Below are positions 6,818 through 15,284 of a stretch of 64,000 nucleotides of DNA, one piece after another. The DNA is from Puia sp963703355. GTDB lineage: Bacteria; Bacteroidota; Bacteroidia; Chitinophagales; Chitinophagaceae. The notes beneath the pieces are model-generated. The model was not told where the DNA came from. It saw only the letters and a list, made by a program, of their open reading frames with translations, and did not search any database. Position numbers and translations under genes: made by a program. The stretch is from NCBI GenBank assembly GCA_963703355.1, contig OY969813.1, forward strand, positions 2,232,001 to 2,296,000, given 5' to 3'. Numbering within the stretch: position 1 is the first letter of the stretch; every line of letters starts with the position of its first letter.

Positions 6818-8605
6818 ATGAACAAACCTGAACGGTTATTCGACTGTCTCAGCTGCCAAATGGAAAAATTTCCTAAGCAGGATATGTTTGCAGCAAAGGA
6901 AAATGGCAATTGGAGAAAATATAGTACAGCAGAAATTTCAGAAACCGTCGACATACTGGCCTGCGGATTATCTGATATCGGCATTTCGGGTAATGACCTT
7001 ACAGTGGAAAATCAGGATAAAATTGCGATTATTTCAAATAATCGTCCTGAATGGCTTATCACCGACATGGCAGTTCAGAAATTAGGAGCAGTGCTCGTTC
7101 CTGTTTATCCAACCACAAGTAATCATGAGATTGAATTTATTTTTAAAGATGCCGCAGTTAAATATGTATTTGTGAGTGGCAGGGAACTTTACGAGAAAGT
7201 ACAGTTAGTACGGCCCAATGTTCCATCTATAAAAAATGTATATACGTTCGACAAACTGGATGGAGTAGATCATTGGTCATCTTTATTGACAAATGCAACG
7301 GGTGCTAAAAAATCAGCAATTGAAAATATTGGCAAAACCATTCTGCCCGAACATCTCGCAACAATAATTTATACATCTGGCACAACAGGTACTCCCAAAG
7401 GCGTGATGCTGACGCATCATAATATCGTAAGCAATCTGATCAATTCAAAAGAGAGTTTTCCGTTTGACGATAAACCGGAATACAGGGTGTTGAGTTTTTT
7501 GCCGCTGAATCATATTCTCGAAAAGATGGTCAGCTATATTTATATATATAGCGGCATCAGCATCTATTATGCAGAAAGTTTTGATACACTCGGCGCCAAT
7601 CTGCTGGAAGTAAGACCAGACCTGTTCGCAGCAGTTCCCAGAGTTGTTGAAAAATTATATGAACGTATTATGGCGAAGGGTGCAGCGTTAAAAGGGTTGA
7701 AAAGGGCACTCTTCTTTTGGGCCGTAGAACTTGGAAAGAAATACGACAACAACAAAAACATGGGGGCCTGGTATTCTTTTCAGCTATCCCTGGCGAACAA
7801 ATTAATATTCAGCAAATGGCGGGAGGCGCTGGGGAATAACGTCAAATTTGTAGTAGTTGGTGGCGCTGCCTGTCAGGTCAGGTTAATCCGCATTTTTACT
7901 GCAGCGGGCATCCCTATTTATGAGGGTTATGGCCCTACAGAAAATTCACCGGTAATCGCAGTAAATCGCCGTGGACCTGGTCTTTGTCGTTTCGGAACCG
8001 TGGGACCCATTATCAATGGTGTTGAGCTGAAACTCGAAACCGACGGAGAAATATGCGTTAAAGGGCCGAGTGTAATGAAAGGTTATTATAAAAGACCTGA
8101 TCTAACGGCTGAAACAGTTATCAACGGTTGGTTACACACGGGTGATATTGGAGTAATGGAAGATGGAAAATTTCTCCGTATCACGGACCGGAAAAAGGAA
8201 TTATTTAAAACCAGTGGCGGCAAATATGTTGCGCCAGCAGCTATCGAAAATAAATTAAAGGAATCACGTTTTATCGAACAGATTGTTGTGGTGGGTTCTG
8301 AAATGAAATTCGTGGGAGCGCTGATTGTCCCCGCCTTTGCACAACTTACCGAATGGTGCAAACAGCGAAACTATGATACCAGCTCTCACCTGGTAATGGT
8401 ACAAAACCCAAACGTTATTCAGTTTTACAGAGAAATTGTGGATGAATTTAACCAGCAATTCAATCACGTGGAACAGATAAAGAAATTCGAACTGCTGCCT
8501 GTTGACTGGAGTATTGAAACGGGTGAACTAACTCCGAAAATGAATTTCAAAAGGAAAATAGTTCTCGAGAAATATAAGTCATACATTGACAAAATCTACG
8601 TCTGA
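6818..8605 (+). CDS. AMP-dependent long-chain fatty acid-CoA ligase
   Basis: 595 residues, ANL superfamily of adenylating enzymes. The AMP/phosphate loop is TIIYTSGTTGTPKGVMLTHH (about 184-203); YEGYGPTENSP and the C-terminal hinge LHTGDIGVMEDGKFLRITDRKKELFKTSGGKYVAP are also canonical. Length and motifs fit the FadD15/long-chain type, which activates fatty acids to acyl-CoA at the inner membrane face. No export signal. Lies in an apparent unit with the TPR gene upstream; the glucosidase gene begins 19 nt after its stop. Confidence 0.93.
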   Translation: MNKPERLFDCLSCQMEKFPKQDMFAAKENGNWRKYSTAEISETVDILACGLSDIGISGNDLTVENQDKIAIISNNRPEWLITDMAVQKLGAVLVPVYPTTSNHEIEFIFKDAAVKYVFVSGRELYEKVQLVRPNVPSIKNVYTFDKLDGVDHWSSLLTNATGAKKSAIENIGKTILPEHLATIIYTSGTTGTPKGVMLTHHNIVSNLINSKESFPFDDKPEYRVLSFLPLNHILEKMVSYIYIYSGISIYYAESFDTLGANLLEVRPDLFAAVPRVVEKLYERIMAKGAALKGLKRALFFWAVELGKKYDNNKNMGAWYSFQLSLANKLIFSKWREALGNNVKFVVVGGAACQVRLIRIFTAAGIPIYEGYGPTENSPVIAVNRRGPGLCRFGTVGPIINGVELKLETDGEICVKGPSVMKGYYKRPDLTAETVINGWLHTGDIGVMEDGKFLRITDRKKELFKTSGGKYVAPAAIENKLKESRFIEQIVVVGSEMKFVGALIVPAFAQLTEWCKQRNYDTSSHLVMVQNPNVIQFYREIVDEFNQQFNHVEQIKKFELLPVDWSIETGELTPKMNFKRKIVLEKYKSYIDKIYV

Positions 8606-8624
8606 TTTTTTTCAAAGTACTTTT

Positions 8625-11231
8625 ATGAATGAAGAAAACAAGAGACTGCAGGAAGCTTCCTGGAAAAACTGGGGACCTTATCTCAGCGACAGGCAGTGGG
8701 GAACTGTTCGGGAAGATTACAGTGAATACGGATCAGCCTGGGAATTTACCACACATGACATTGCCAGAAGCAAGGCCTGGCGTTGGGGAGAAGACGGATT
8801 GGGTGGCCTCAGTGATATCAATCAGCAACTATGCTTGTCCGTTGGTTTATGGAATACAAAGGATCCCATTCTGAAGGAAAGGTATTTCGGACTGAGCGGT
8901 AATGAAGGAAATCACGGAGAAGACGTGAAAGAACTTTATTATTTTCTGGATGCGACACCCACACATTCGTATCTTAAAATGTTGTACAAGTATCCGCAAC
9001 AAAAATTTCCATACGACGAAATACTCCAGGTTAACCGGCAGCGTGGCAGGCTGGATCCGGAATATGAAATACAGGACACGGGAGTATTTAACGATAACAA
9101 ATATTTTGACGTTTTTATAGAATATGCAAAATCTTCCGCCGAAGATATCCTGATGAAGATTACAGTATTCAACCGCAGCTCTGAACCCGCGCCCATTCAT
9201 ATTCTTCCCAATATCTGGTTTAGAAACACCTGGGACTGGGGATATTCATCAGATAAACCTTCAATAGAAAGACTGACAGACAACAGTATTATTCTGGAAC
9301 ACAAGACAATTGGCAAACGATGGTTTTATGCCGACGGGCCTACTGAGTTGTTATTCTGCGAAAATGAAAGCAATCCAGAAAAATTATACTCCATCAATAC
9401 AGGCAAAAAAGATTGTTATTATAAAGACGGCATTAACGACTACATCGTCCACGGCGCCAGCACAATAAACCCGTCACAAGGAGGAACAAAAGCGGCCGTT
9501 CACTTTTTCAAAACAATCGATGCGGGGAAATCAGCAACATTCTCCCTGAGACTGAATGTGGAGCCCCTGGAGAAACCTTTTGATGAATTTGAAAACATCT
9601 TTAAGAAACGGATAGATGAAGCAGATACTTTTTACAGGGAATTACAAATCAATATTCCTAATGAAGAGTTGAAAAGCATTCAGCGGCAGGCTTACGCCGG
9701 GATGATCTGGTGCAAACAATTCTATTATTATAATGTAAATAAATGGCTCAACGGGGATCCTGCAGGACCGCCACCCCCTGAGCAAAGAAAGAAAGGAAGG
9801 AATCACGACTGGCGGCATCTCAACAACTCCGATATTATCTCAATGCCCGATAGTTGGGAATATCCCTGGTTTGCTGCCTGGGATCTGGCATTTCATACTA
9901 TTTGTTTTGCTGATATTGATCCTGACTTCTCTAAAAACCAGCTTCTTCTTTTAACGCATGAATGGTATATGCATCCCAACGGACAGCTCCCCGCTTACGA
10001 ATGGGCATTTTCAGATGTAAATCCGCCGGTTCATGCCTGGGCAACCTGGAAAGTATATACATGCGATAAAATTGCCAGGGGCACCGGAGATTTCAGATTC
10101 CTGGAATCGATTTTTTTAAAACTCCTCATGAATTTTACCTGGTGGGTAAATAGAAAAGATGAGCAGGGGAACAACATATTTGAAGGCGGTTTTTTAGGAA
10201 TGGACAATATCGGTCTTTTCGACCGGAATAGTCCTTTACCCGATGGATCCATTCTTGAACAATCCGACTCTACAAGTTGGATGTGTATGTATTCACTCAA
10301 CATGATGCGAATCGCATTGGAATTGGCTCTTACCAATCCTGTTTATCAGGATATGGCAACTAAATTTTTTGAGCATTTTCTGTATATCGCCGACGCAATG
10401 TTTGCAGATGGGGACGCAGGAACAGGACTCTGGGATGATGAAGATGAGTTTTATTATGATGCCATTCAGAAATCCGATGGAAACGATGTGAAGCTTAAGA
10501 TCAGATCCATGGTCGGATTGATTCCATTGCTGGCAGTAGAAGTACTGGACGATACGCTGCTGTCAAGCCAAAAAGAATTTACTGATCGTTTGTATTGGTT
10601 TCTTAATAATCGTCCTGACCTGGCCAACCTGGTATCCAAATGGGGCGTTAAAGGAAAAGATGAAAAACATTTATTGTCACTATTGCGTGGACATCGGATG
10701 AAGCGGATATTATACAGAATGCTGGATGAAAATGAATTCTTAAGTGACCACGGTCTGAGAGCTTTGTCAAAATATCATCAAGCACATCCGTATGTTCTTC
10801 AAATCGGAGAAACATTATTTTCGATTCACTATACCCCCGGCGAATCAGATACCACTTTATTTGGTGGCAACTCCAACTGGCGGGGGCCTGTTTGGATGCC
10901 GGTAAATTTTATGCTCATTGAGTCGCTGAAGAGATTCCACGATTATTATGGAGATGATTTTCGAATAGAATATCCGACACGGTCAGGGAATCTTTTTTCA
11001 TTGAAAGAAATTTCTGAAAAACTTTCCGAGCGGCTTATTTCTTTATTTATCAGAAATGCAGACGGTAACCGGCCCGTTTATGGTGATCAGCCTCTTTTTC
11101 AAAAGGATCCCAATTTTAAAGATTATATCCAGTTCTTCGAATATTTCCACGGTGATACCGGTAAAGGTCTGGGCGCTTCGCATCAAACGGGCTGGACTGG
11201 TCTTGTTGCCCGATTACTGTTGAACAGATAG
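8625..11231 (+). CDS. GH63-like (MGH1-type) glucosidase
   Basis: 868 residues from ATG 8625; a TTG at 8586 would overlap the ligase gene and adds non-conserved residues. The protein resembles the bacterial branch of glycoside hydrolase family 63 (clan GH-G, (alpha/alpha)6 barrel). Recognisable blocks are GNEGNHGEDVKELYYFLDAT, SWEYPWFAAWDLAFHTICFA and, near the C-terminus, GGNSNWRGPVWMPVNFMLI, a GH63 hallmark. No signal peptide, so probably cytoplasmic and acting on an alpha-glucoside or mannosylglycerate-like solute; substrate is not deducible. Confidence 0.85.
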   Translation: MNEENKRLQEASWKNWGPYLSDRQWGTVREDYSEYGSAWEFTTHDIARSKAWRWGEDGLGGLSDINQQLCLSVGLWNTKDPILKERYFGLSGNEGNHGEDVKELYYFLDATPTHSYLKMLYKYPQQKFPYDEILQVNRQRGRLDPEYEIQDTGVFNDNKYFDVFIEYAKSSAEDILMKITVFNRSSEPAPIHILPNIWFRNTWDWGYSSDKPSIERLTDNSIILEHKTIGKRWFYADGPTELLFCENESNPEKLYSINTGKKDCYYKDGINDYIVHGASTINPSQGGTKAAVHFFKTIDAGKSATFSLRLNVEPLEKPFDEFENIFKKRIDEADTFYRELQINIPNEELKSIQRQAYAGMIWCKQFYYYNVNKWLNGDPAGPPPPEQRKKGRNHDWRHLNNSDIISMPDSWEYPWFAAWDLAFHTICFADIDPDFSKNQLLLLTHEWYMHPNGQLPAYEWAFSDVNPPVHAWATWKVYTCDKIARGTGDFRFLESIFLKLLMNFTWWVNRKDEQGNNIFEGGFLGMDNIGLFDRNSPLPDGSILEQSDSTSWMCMYSLNMMRIALELALTNPVYQDMATKFFEHFLYIADAMFADGDAGTGLWDDEDEFYYDAIQKSDGNDVKLKIRSMVGLIPLLAVEVLDDTLLSSQKEFTDRLYWFLNNRPDLANLVSKWGVKGKDEKHLLSLLRGHRMKRILYRMLDENEFLSDHGLRALSKYHQAHPYVLQIGETLFSIHYTPGESDTTLFGGNSNWRGPVWMPVNFMLIESLKRFHDYYGDDFRIEYPTRSGNLFSLKEISEKLSERLISLFIRNADGNRPVYGDQPLFQKDPNFKDYIQFFEYFHGDTGKGLGASHQTGWTGLVARLLLNR

Positions 11232-11245
11232 CTATAATATTAGTT

Positions 11246-11253
11246 TATCTTTG
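11246..11253 (+). promoter_or_regulatory. -7 promoter box of obgE
   Basis: TATCTTTG fits TAnnTTTG. It overlaps a possible TTG start at 11251, which it therefore excludes, and leaves a leader of about 14 nt before GTG 11272. A TTG at 11220-11222 gives a long 23-nt spacing for the -33 box. Confidence 0.6.
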
Positions 11254-11271
11254 CTGCCCGAATTAATCATA

Positions 11272-12294
11272 GTGGAAAAAAGCAATTTTGTAGATCAGAT
11301 TCGTGTCTTTTGTAAAAGCGGACATGGTGGTGCCGGCATCAGGCATTTTATGCGAACTAAGTACAATGCACTGGCAGGTCCCGATGGCGGTGACGGAGGT
11401 CGTGGGGGTCATATCATTCTTCGGGGCAATAAAAATACCTGGACGCTTCTCCCACTTCGATACTATAAAAATGTACTGGCAGAGAATGGTGAGAGTGGCA
11501 GTGGGAACAACTGTACCGGCCGTTTTGGGAAAGATATATATATAGACGTTCCCTTAGGCACGATAGCAAGAGATGAGGTTACCGGATTAAAAGAAGCGGA
11601 AATACTTGAAGATGGTCAGGAATTTATCTGGCTAAAGGGAGGTCGTGGAGGACTGGGCAACGCACATTTTGCAACTCCGACTAACCAGGCACCTGAACAT
11701 TCGCAACCAGGTGAACCTGGTGTGGAAGGATGGAAAGTGCTGGAACTAAAAGTACTTGCTGACGTTGGTTTGGTTGGTTTTCCAAATGCTGGTAAATCAA
11801 CATTATTGTCCGTAATGACTGCCGCAACACCTAAAATCGCGGATTATGCTTTTACAACACTTGTGCCCCAGCTGGGCATGGTAGAATACAGGGATGGGAA
11901 AAGTTTTTGTATTGCAGACCTTCCTGGAATTATTGAAGGGGCTGCGGAAGGTAAGGGACTTGGCCATCGATTTCTAAGACATATTGAACGGAATGTTGCA
12001 TTACTTTTCATGATTCCCGCAGACAGTCCAGACCATCGAAAAGAATTTGAAATACTCAGAAAGGAGCTCGAACAATTTAATCCGGAATTGCTGGATAAAC
12101 GATTTGTAATTGCGATTAGCAAAAGTGATCTGCTCGACGAAGAATTAATCTCAGAGATTAAAAAAGAATTACCAGCAGGCATCCCAAATATTTTTATTTC
12201 TTCTGTTACCCAGAAAGGCATTCAGGCTCTTAAGGACCTGCTATGGTCGATTATGAACGAAGACAACCGCCAAATTAAAAAAATTCAGGAATAG
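11272..12294 (+). CDS. obgE: Obg-family GTPase (CgtA), 50S assembly factor
   Basis: 340 residues from GTG 11272 (EKSNFVDQIRVFCKSGHGGAG). The N-terminal Obg fold is glycine-rich (GPDGGDGGRGGHIILRG, KGGRGGLGNAHFATPTNQAP). The G domain shows G1 GFPNAGKST (about 167-175), switch region YAFTTLVPQLG, G3 DLPGIIEGA and G4 as SKSD rather than NKxD, which occurs in Bacteroidota Obg. GTP hydrolysis is coupled to late large-subunit ribosome assembly. A perfect 10-bp inverted repeat straddles the stop codon. Confidence 0.96.
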   Translation: MEKSNFVDQIRVFCKSGHGGAGIRHFMRTKYNALAGPDGGDGGRGGHIILRGNKNTWTLLPLRYYKNVLAENGESGSGNNCTGRFGKDIYIDVPLGTIARDEVTGLKEAEILEDGQEFIWLKGGRGGLGNAHFATPTNQAPEHSQPGEPGVEGWKVLELKVLADVGLVGFPNAGKSTLLSVMTAATPKIADYAFTTLVPQLGMVEYRDGKSFCIADLPGIIEGAAEGKGLGHRFLRHIERNVALLFMIPADSPDHRKEFEILRKELEQFNPELLDKRFVIAISKSDLLDEELISEIKKELPAGIPNIFISSVTQKGIQALKDLLWSIMNEDNRQIKKIQE

Positions 12295-12309
12295 TCCAAA
12301 TTCCTGAAT
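12283..12309. terminator. Perfect 10-bp inverted repeat across the obgE stop
   Basis: ATTCAGGAAT (12283-12292) and ATTCCTGAAT (12300-12309) with a 7-nt loop; the TAG stop of obgE lies at the loop edge. There is no U-tract, so it may be a weak terminator, a 3' end stabiliser or an operator close to the kdsB -7 box (12329). Confidence 0.5.
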
Positions 12310-12328
12310 AGATCTTGTGGCAAAAAAT

Positions 12329-12336
12329 TATTTTTG
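12329..12336 (+). promoter_or_regulatory. -7 promoter box of kdsB
   Basis: TATTTTTG fits TAnnTTTG; no convincing -33 element. It overlaps the TTG at 12334 and supports ATG 12349 as the start. Confidence 0.55.
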
Positions 12337-12348
12337 AAAAAAGAACCC

Positions 12349-13071
12349 ATGAATTGTATTGCCATGATTCCGGCAAGATATGCGTCGACCCGTTTTCACG
12401 CAAAGCTCATGCAATTGTTAGGCGACAAAACGGTTATCCGGCATACGTACGATAACACAGTGAACACGGGTCTCTTCGATCAGGTTATCGTGGTTACGGA
12501 CAGTCAGATCATCTTTGATGAAATCGAAAGTAGTGGTGGTTCTGTGATGATGAGTCGCAAAGAACATGAAAGCGGGAGCGATCGGATTGCGGAAGCTGTT
12601 GAGAATCTGGATGTCGACATTATTGTAAACGTACAAGGTGATGAGCCATTTGTTCAAAAAGCACCATTAGAAAACCTGCTCAAAGTATTTCAGGCAGATC
12701 AATCTGTGCAGGTGGCATCCCTGATGCAAATAATAAAAGACAAAAAAAATATTTCAGATCCTAACTACGTAAAAGTAGCAGTTGATTTGAACATGAATGC
12801 TCTCTTTTTTAGTCGCAGTATAATTCCTTATCCGAGAGATCAATCAGCACAAATAAATTACTATGAACATATAGGCGTATATGCGTTCAGGAAACAGGCT
12901 TTAATAAACTTTACCAACTGGCCCGTGTCGACGCTTGAATCAATAGAAAAAATCGAATGCCTGCGGTATCTTGAACATGGTATACCTTTAAAAATGGTAC
13001 TTACTGAGTATATGGGTATCGAAATTGACACGCCTGAAGACCTGCTGCTTGCAGCACAGAAGTTAAAGTAA
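12349..13071 (+). CDS. kdsB: 3-deoxy-manno-octulosonate cytidylyltransferase (CMP-Kdo synthetase)
   Basis: 240 residues from ATG 12349. Activates Kdo (or 8-amino-Kdo) with CTP for lipid A-core assembly in the cytoplasm. Motifs: CIAMIPARYASTRFHAKLMQ (nucleotide loop; the family usually has FPGKPL here), VVTDSQ, NVQGDEPF (metal-binding Asp), YYEHIGVYAFRKQALINF and the C-terminal GIEIDTPEDL. First of three closely spaced plus-strand genes with a ROK kinase and a KdnB-type dehydrogenase, which hints that its substrate may be the 8-amino sugar, as reported for Shewanella KdsB. Confidence 0.95.
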   Translation: MNCIAMIPARYASTRFHAKLMQLLGDKTVIRHTYDNTVNTGLFDQVIVVTDSQIIFDEIESSGGSVMMSRKEHESGSDRIAEAVENLDVDIIVNVQGDEPFVQKAPLENLLKVFQADQSVQVASLMQIIKDKKNISDPNYVKVAVDLNMNALFFSRSIIPYPRDQSAQINYYEHIGVYAFRKQALINFTNWPVSTLESIEKIECLRYLEHGIPLKMVLTEYMGIEIDTPEDLLLAAQKLK

Positions 13072-13102
13072 ATGACTAAGAATTTTCATTAACAAATTGC
13101 AT

Positions 13103-14017
13103 ATGAAAGAAACAATGTGGGGCATTGATCTTGGCGGCACAAAGGTGGAGGGCATCATTCTCCGCGGCGACAAAGAACCGGAGACGCTGTTAAGGACCCG
13201 TGTTGATACGGAAGCCTCGCATGGCTATAATCATGTAATTGGTCAGATCGAAAAGCTGGTAAATAAAATGAAAACCGAATCCGGCCTGACTCCGGCAACC
13301 ATTGGTTTTGGAACTCCGGGGATTCTTGATCCCATTAGCCAGCTTTTAAAAAACTCCAATACGACTATTCTCAACCACCAGCCTCTCAAAAAAGATTTAG
13401 AAGAACGTTTGCAATTGCCGGTGATTCTGGCCAATGATGCGAATTGTTTTGCTTTAGCAGAAGCAACATGGGGTGGGGTTAAGAAAGCGGCGCCACGAGC
13501 AAGAATGGTTTTTGGAATTATCATGGGTACGGGTGTTGGTGGCGGACTTGTTATAGATGGAAAAATTTGGGAAGGCCATCATGGCATTGCGGGAGAATGG
13601 GGTCATAATTTTCTCGATGAGTCTGGAGGGCCCTGCTACTGTGGCAAGATTGGCTGTGTTGAAAAAATAATTTCCGGCCCTTCCCTGCAGAAATTCTATG
13701 AGTCTGTCGCAGGCGCAAAGAAATCTCTCAAAGAAATTGTTTTACAAAAAGATACTGATTCTTTTGCCCGCCAAACGCTGGATCGGCTGAATCATTTCTT
13801 TGGAAAAGCGGTTTCGTCTATTACCAATATGCTGGATCCGGATATTATTGTTGTGGGAGGAGGTGTTGGAAATATTGATGAAATTTATACCGAAGGTGTA
13901 AAATCGTTAAAACATTTCATTTTTAATAATTATTGTAATGTGCCTGTCATCAGACCGCAATTAGGAGACAGTGCGGGTGTATTCGGAGCCGCGGCACTAA
14001 CACAGTCATATAAATAA
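13103..14017 (+). CDS. ROK-family sugar kinase
   Basis: 304 residues from ATG 13103. ATP-binding motif WGIDLGGTKVEG at the N-terminus, second phosphate motif FGIIMGTGVGGGLVIDG, and the ROK zinc signature HNFLDESGGPCYCGKIGCVE (His plus three Cys) are all intact, so a repressor role is unlikely (no helix-turn-helix). It phosphorylates a hexose or amino sugar; glucokinase-like activity is the default guess. It lies 31 nt after kdsB and 30 nt before kdnB, so a sugar in the Kdo branch or a nearby precursor is possible but not shown. Confidence 0.9.
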   Translation: MKETMWGIDLGGTKVEGIILRGDKEPETLLRTRVDTEASHGYNHVIGQIEKLVNKMKTESGLTPATIGFGTPGILDPISQLLKNSNTTILNHQPLKKDLEERLQLPVILANDANCFALAEATWGGVKKAAPRARMVFGIIMGTGVGGGLVIDGKIWEGHHGIAGEWGHNFLDESGGPCYCGKIGCVEKIISGPSLQKFYESVAGAKKSLKEIVLQKDTDSFARQTLDRLNHFFGKAVSSITNMLDPDIIVVGGGVGNIDEIYTEGVKSLKHFIFNNYCNVPVIRPQLGDSAGVFGAAALTQSYK

Positions 14018-14047
14018 ATTTATTCTTAACCTTATATTTTATTGAAC

Positions 14048-15121
14048 ATGAAGTTCAGGAATTTCAAAATGGTAAGTTATGTGGTGTACGGAAGAGGCAG
14101 CTTCGAACAGCTTGACGAAATATTATCACCCCAGAGAAAAGGAGATGCACCTATTATATTTTTGGTTGACCATTTTTTCGAAAACAAACCATTGGTGAAT
14201 CGCATACCGCTTCGCCAAAGAGATAAAATTATTTTCGCTGATGTAAGTCATGAACCCAAAACAAAACAGGTTGATCATTTGGCTTACCAGCTGAAACAGG
14301 AATTCGGAAGCATAAGTGGAATCGTTGGTATAGGCGGTGGTTCAGTGATGGATCTAGCAAAGGCTGTTTCACTCATGATGAATAATCCGGGCTCATCTGC
14401 AGACTATCAGGGTTGGGACCTGGTAAAATTACCCGGTGTTTACAAGGCAGGCATACCCACGCTAAGCGGCACGGGCGCTGAGGTTTCGCGCACCACGGTG
14501 TTAACTGGTCCAACAAGAAAGCTGGGCATGAATTCAGATTTCACACCTTTTGATCAAATTGTTTTGGATCCTGAACTCACCGCAAATGTTCCTTCAAATC
14601 AACGTTTTTATACGGGCATGGACTGCTACATACATTGTATCGAAAGTCTCACAGGTACTTTTCTAAACGAATTCAGTAAATCATATGGTGAAAAAGCGCT
14701 GAGTCTCTGTCAGGAAGTATTTCTTGGAGAAGGCCAATGGAGTGCAGGTCACGACGACAAACTGATGATGGCATCCTATGCAGGAGGCATGAGTATCGCT
14801 TACTCACAGGTAGGAGTTGCCCATGCAGTCAGTTATGGTTTGGGGTACCTCCTTGGGACGCATCACGGCATTGGAAATTGTATCGTTTTTGATAAGCTGG
14901 AAGAATATTATCCTGAAGGCGTAAAAGAGTTTAAACGAATGGTGAAGAAAAATAACATCGAGATACCAAAACATATTACCAGAGGTCTGACCGACGAACA
15001 GTTTGAGACGATGATCAATGTTTCGCTCGGCATGAAACCTCTGTGGGAAAATGCGCTGGGACCGGAATGGGAAAAAATCATCACAAGAAAAAAACTCAGG
15101 GCATTATATGAACAACTTTAA
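14048..15121 (+). CDS. kdnB: Iron-containing alcohol dehydrogenase, 3-deoxy-D-manno-octulosonate 8-oxidase type
   Basis: 357 residues from ATG 14048 (a TTG at 14042 is just upstream). Type III alcohol dehydrogenase fold with NAD motif GIGGGSVMDLAKAVSLM, then ADYQGWDLVKLPGVYKAGIPT, SGTGAEVSRTTVLTGP, YTGMDCYIHCIESLTGTF and HAVSYGLGYLLGTHHGIGN (metal-binding His). From memory these blocks agree closely with Shewanella KdnB, which oxidises C8 of Kdo so that the aminotransferase KdnA can make 8-amino-3,8-dideoxy-Kdo. Placement after kdsB supports this. No KdnA-like gene is in the window. Confidence 0.85.
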   Translation: MKFRNFKMVSYVVYGRGSFEQLDEILSPQRKGDAPIIFLVDHFFENKPLVNRIPLRQRDKIIFADVSHEPKTKQVDHLAYQLKQEFGSISGIVGIGGGSVMDLAKAVSLMMNNPGSSADYQGWDLVKLPGVYKAGIPTLSGTGAEVSRTTVLTGPTRKLGMNSDFTPFDQIVLDPELTANVPSNQRFYTGMDCYIHCIESLTGTFLNEFSKSYGEKALSLCQEVFLGEGQWSAGHDDKLMMASYAGGMSIAYSQVGVAHAVSYGLGYLLGTHHGIGNCIVFDKLEEYYPEGVKEFKRMVKKNNIEIPKHITRGLTDEQFETMINVSLGMKPLWENALGPEWEKIITRKKLRALYEQL

Positions 15122-15149
15122 AAAGTTAACGCTTTAATTTATTAAATTC

Positions 15150-15257
15150 GTGCGTTTAGCGTGTGTAATCATTGCCCACAAGGGTCCTCTGCAAATTGAA
15201 CGGTTCATAAAAAAATTCAGCGGGCATCCTTTTGATTTCTATTTTCCGGAAAATTGA
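15150..15257 (+). pseudogene. N-terminal remnant of a GT14 (core-2/I-branching type) glycosyltransferase
   Basis: A 35-codon frame from GTG 15150 reads VRLACVIIAHKGPLQIERF followed by IKKFSGHPFDFY and then a premature end. The pattern (R.A.IIAHK.P.Q.ERLI...L.HP.FDFYIH.DKK) is the start of Bacteroidota beta-1,6-N-acetylglucosaminyltransferase-like proteins, which are about 290 residues long. Only the first tenth survives; nothing of the rest is visible before the next gene at 15285. Best read as the leftover of a deleted envelope-glycan gene next to the Kdo genes. Confidence 0.5.
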
Positions 15258-15284
15258 TTTCTGAATTCAAAGAAATAAAAAAAT

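Noticed and set aside
8586..8624. Start of the glucosidase gene at TTG 8586
   Set aside because: It overlaps the ligase gene and adds residues outside the conserved region; ATG 8625 fits better.
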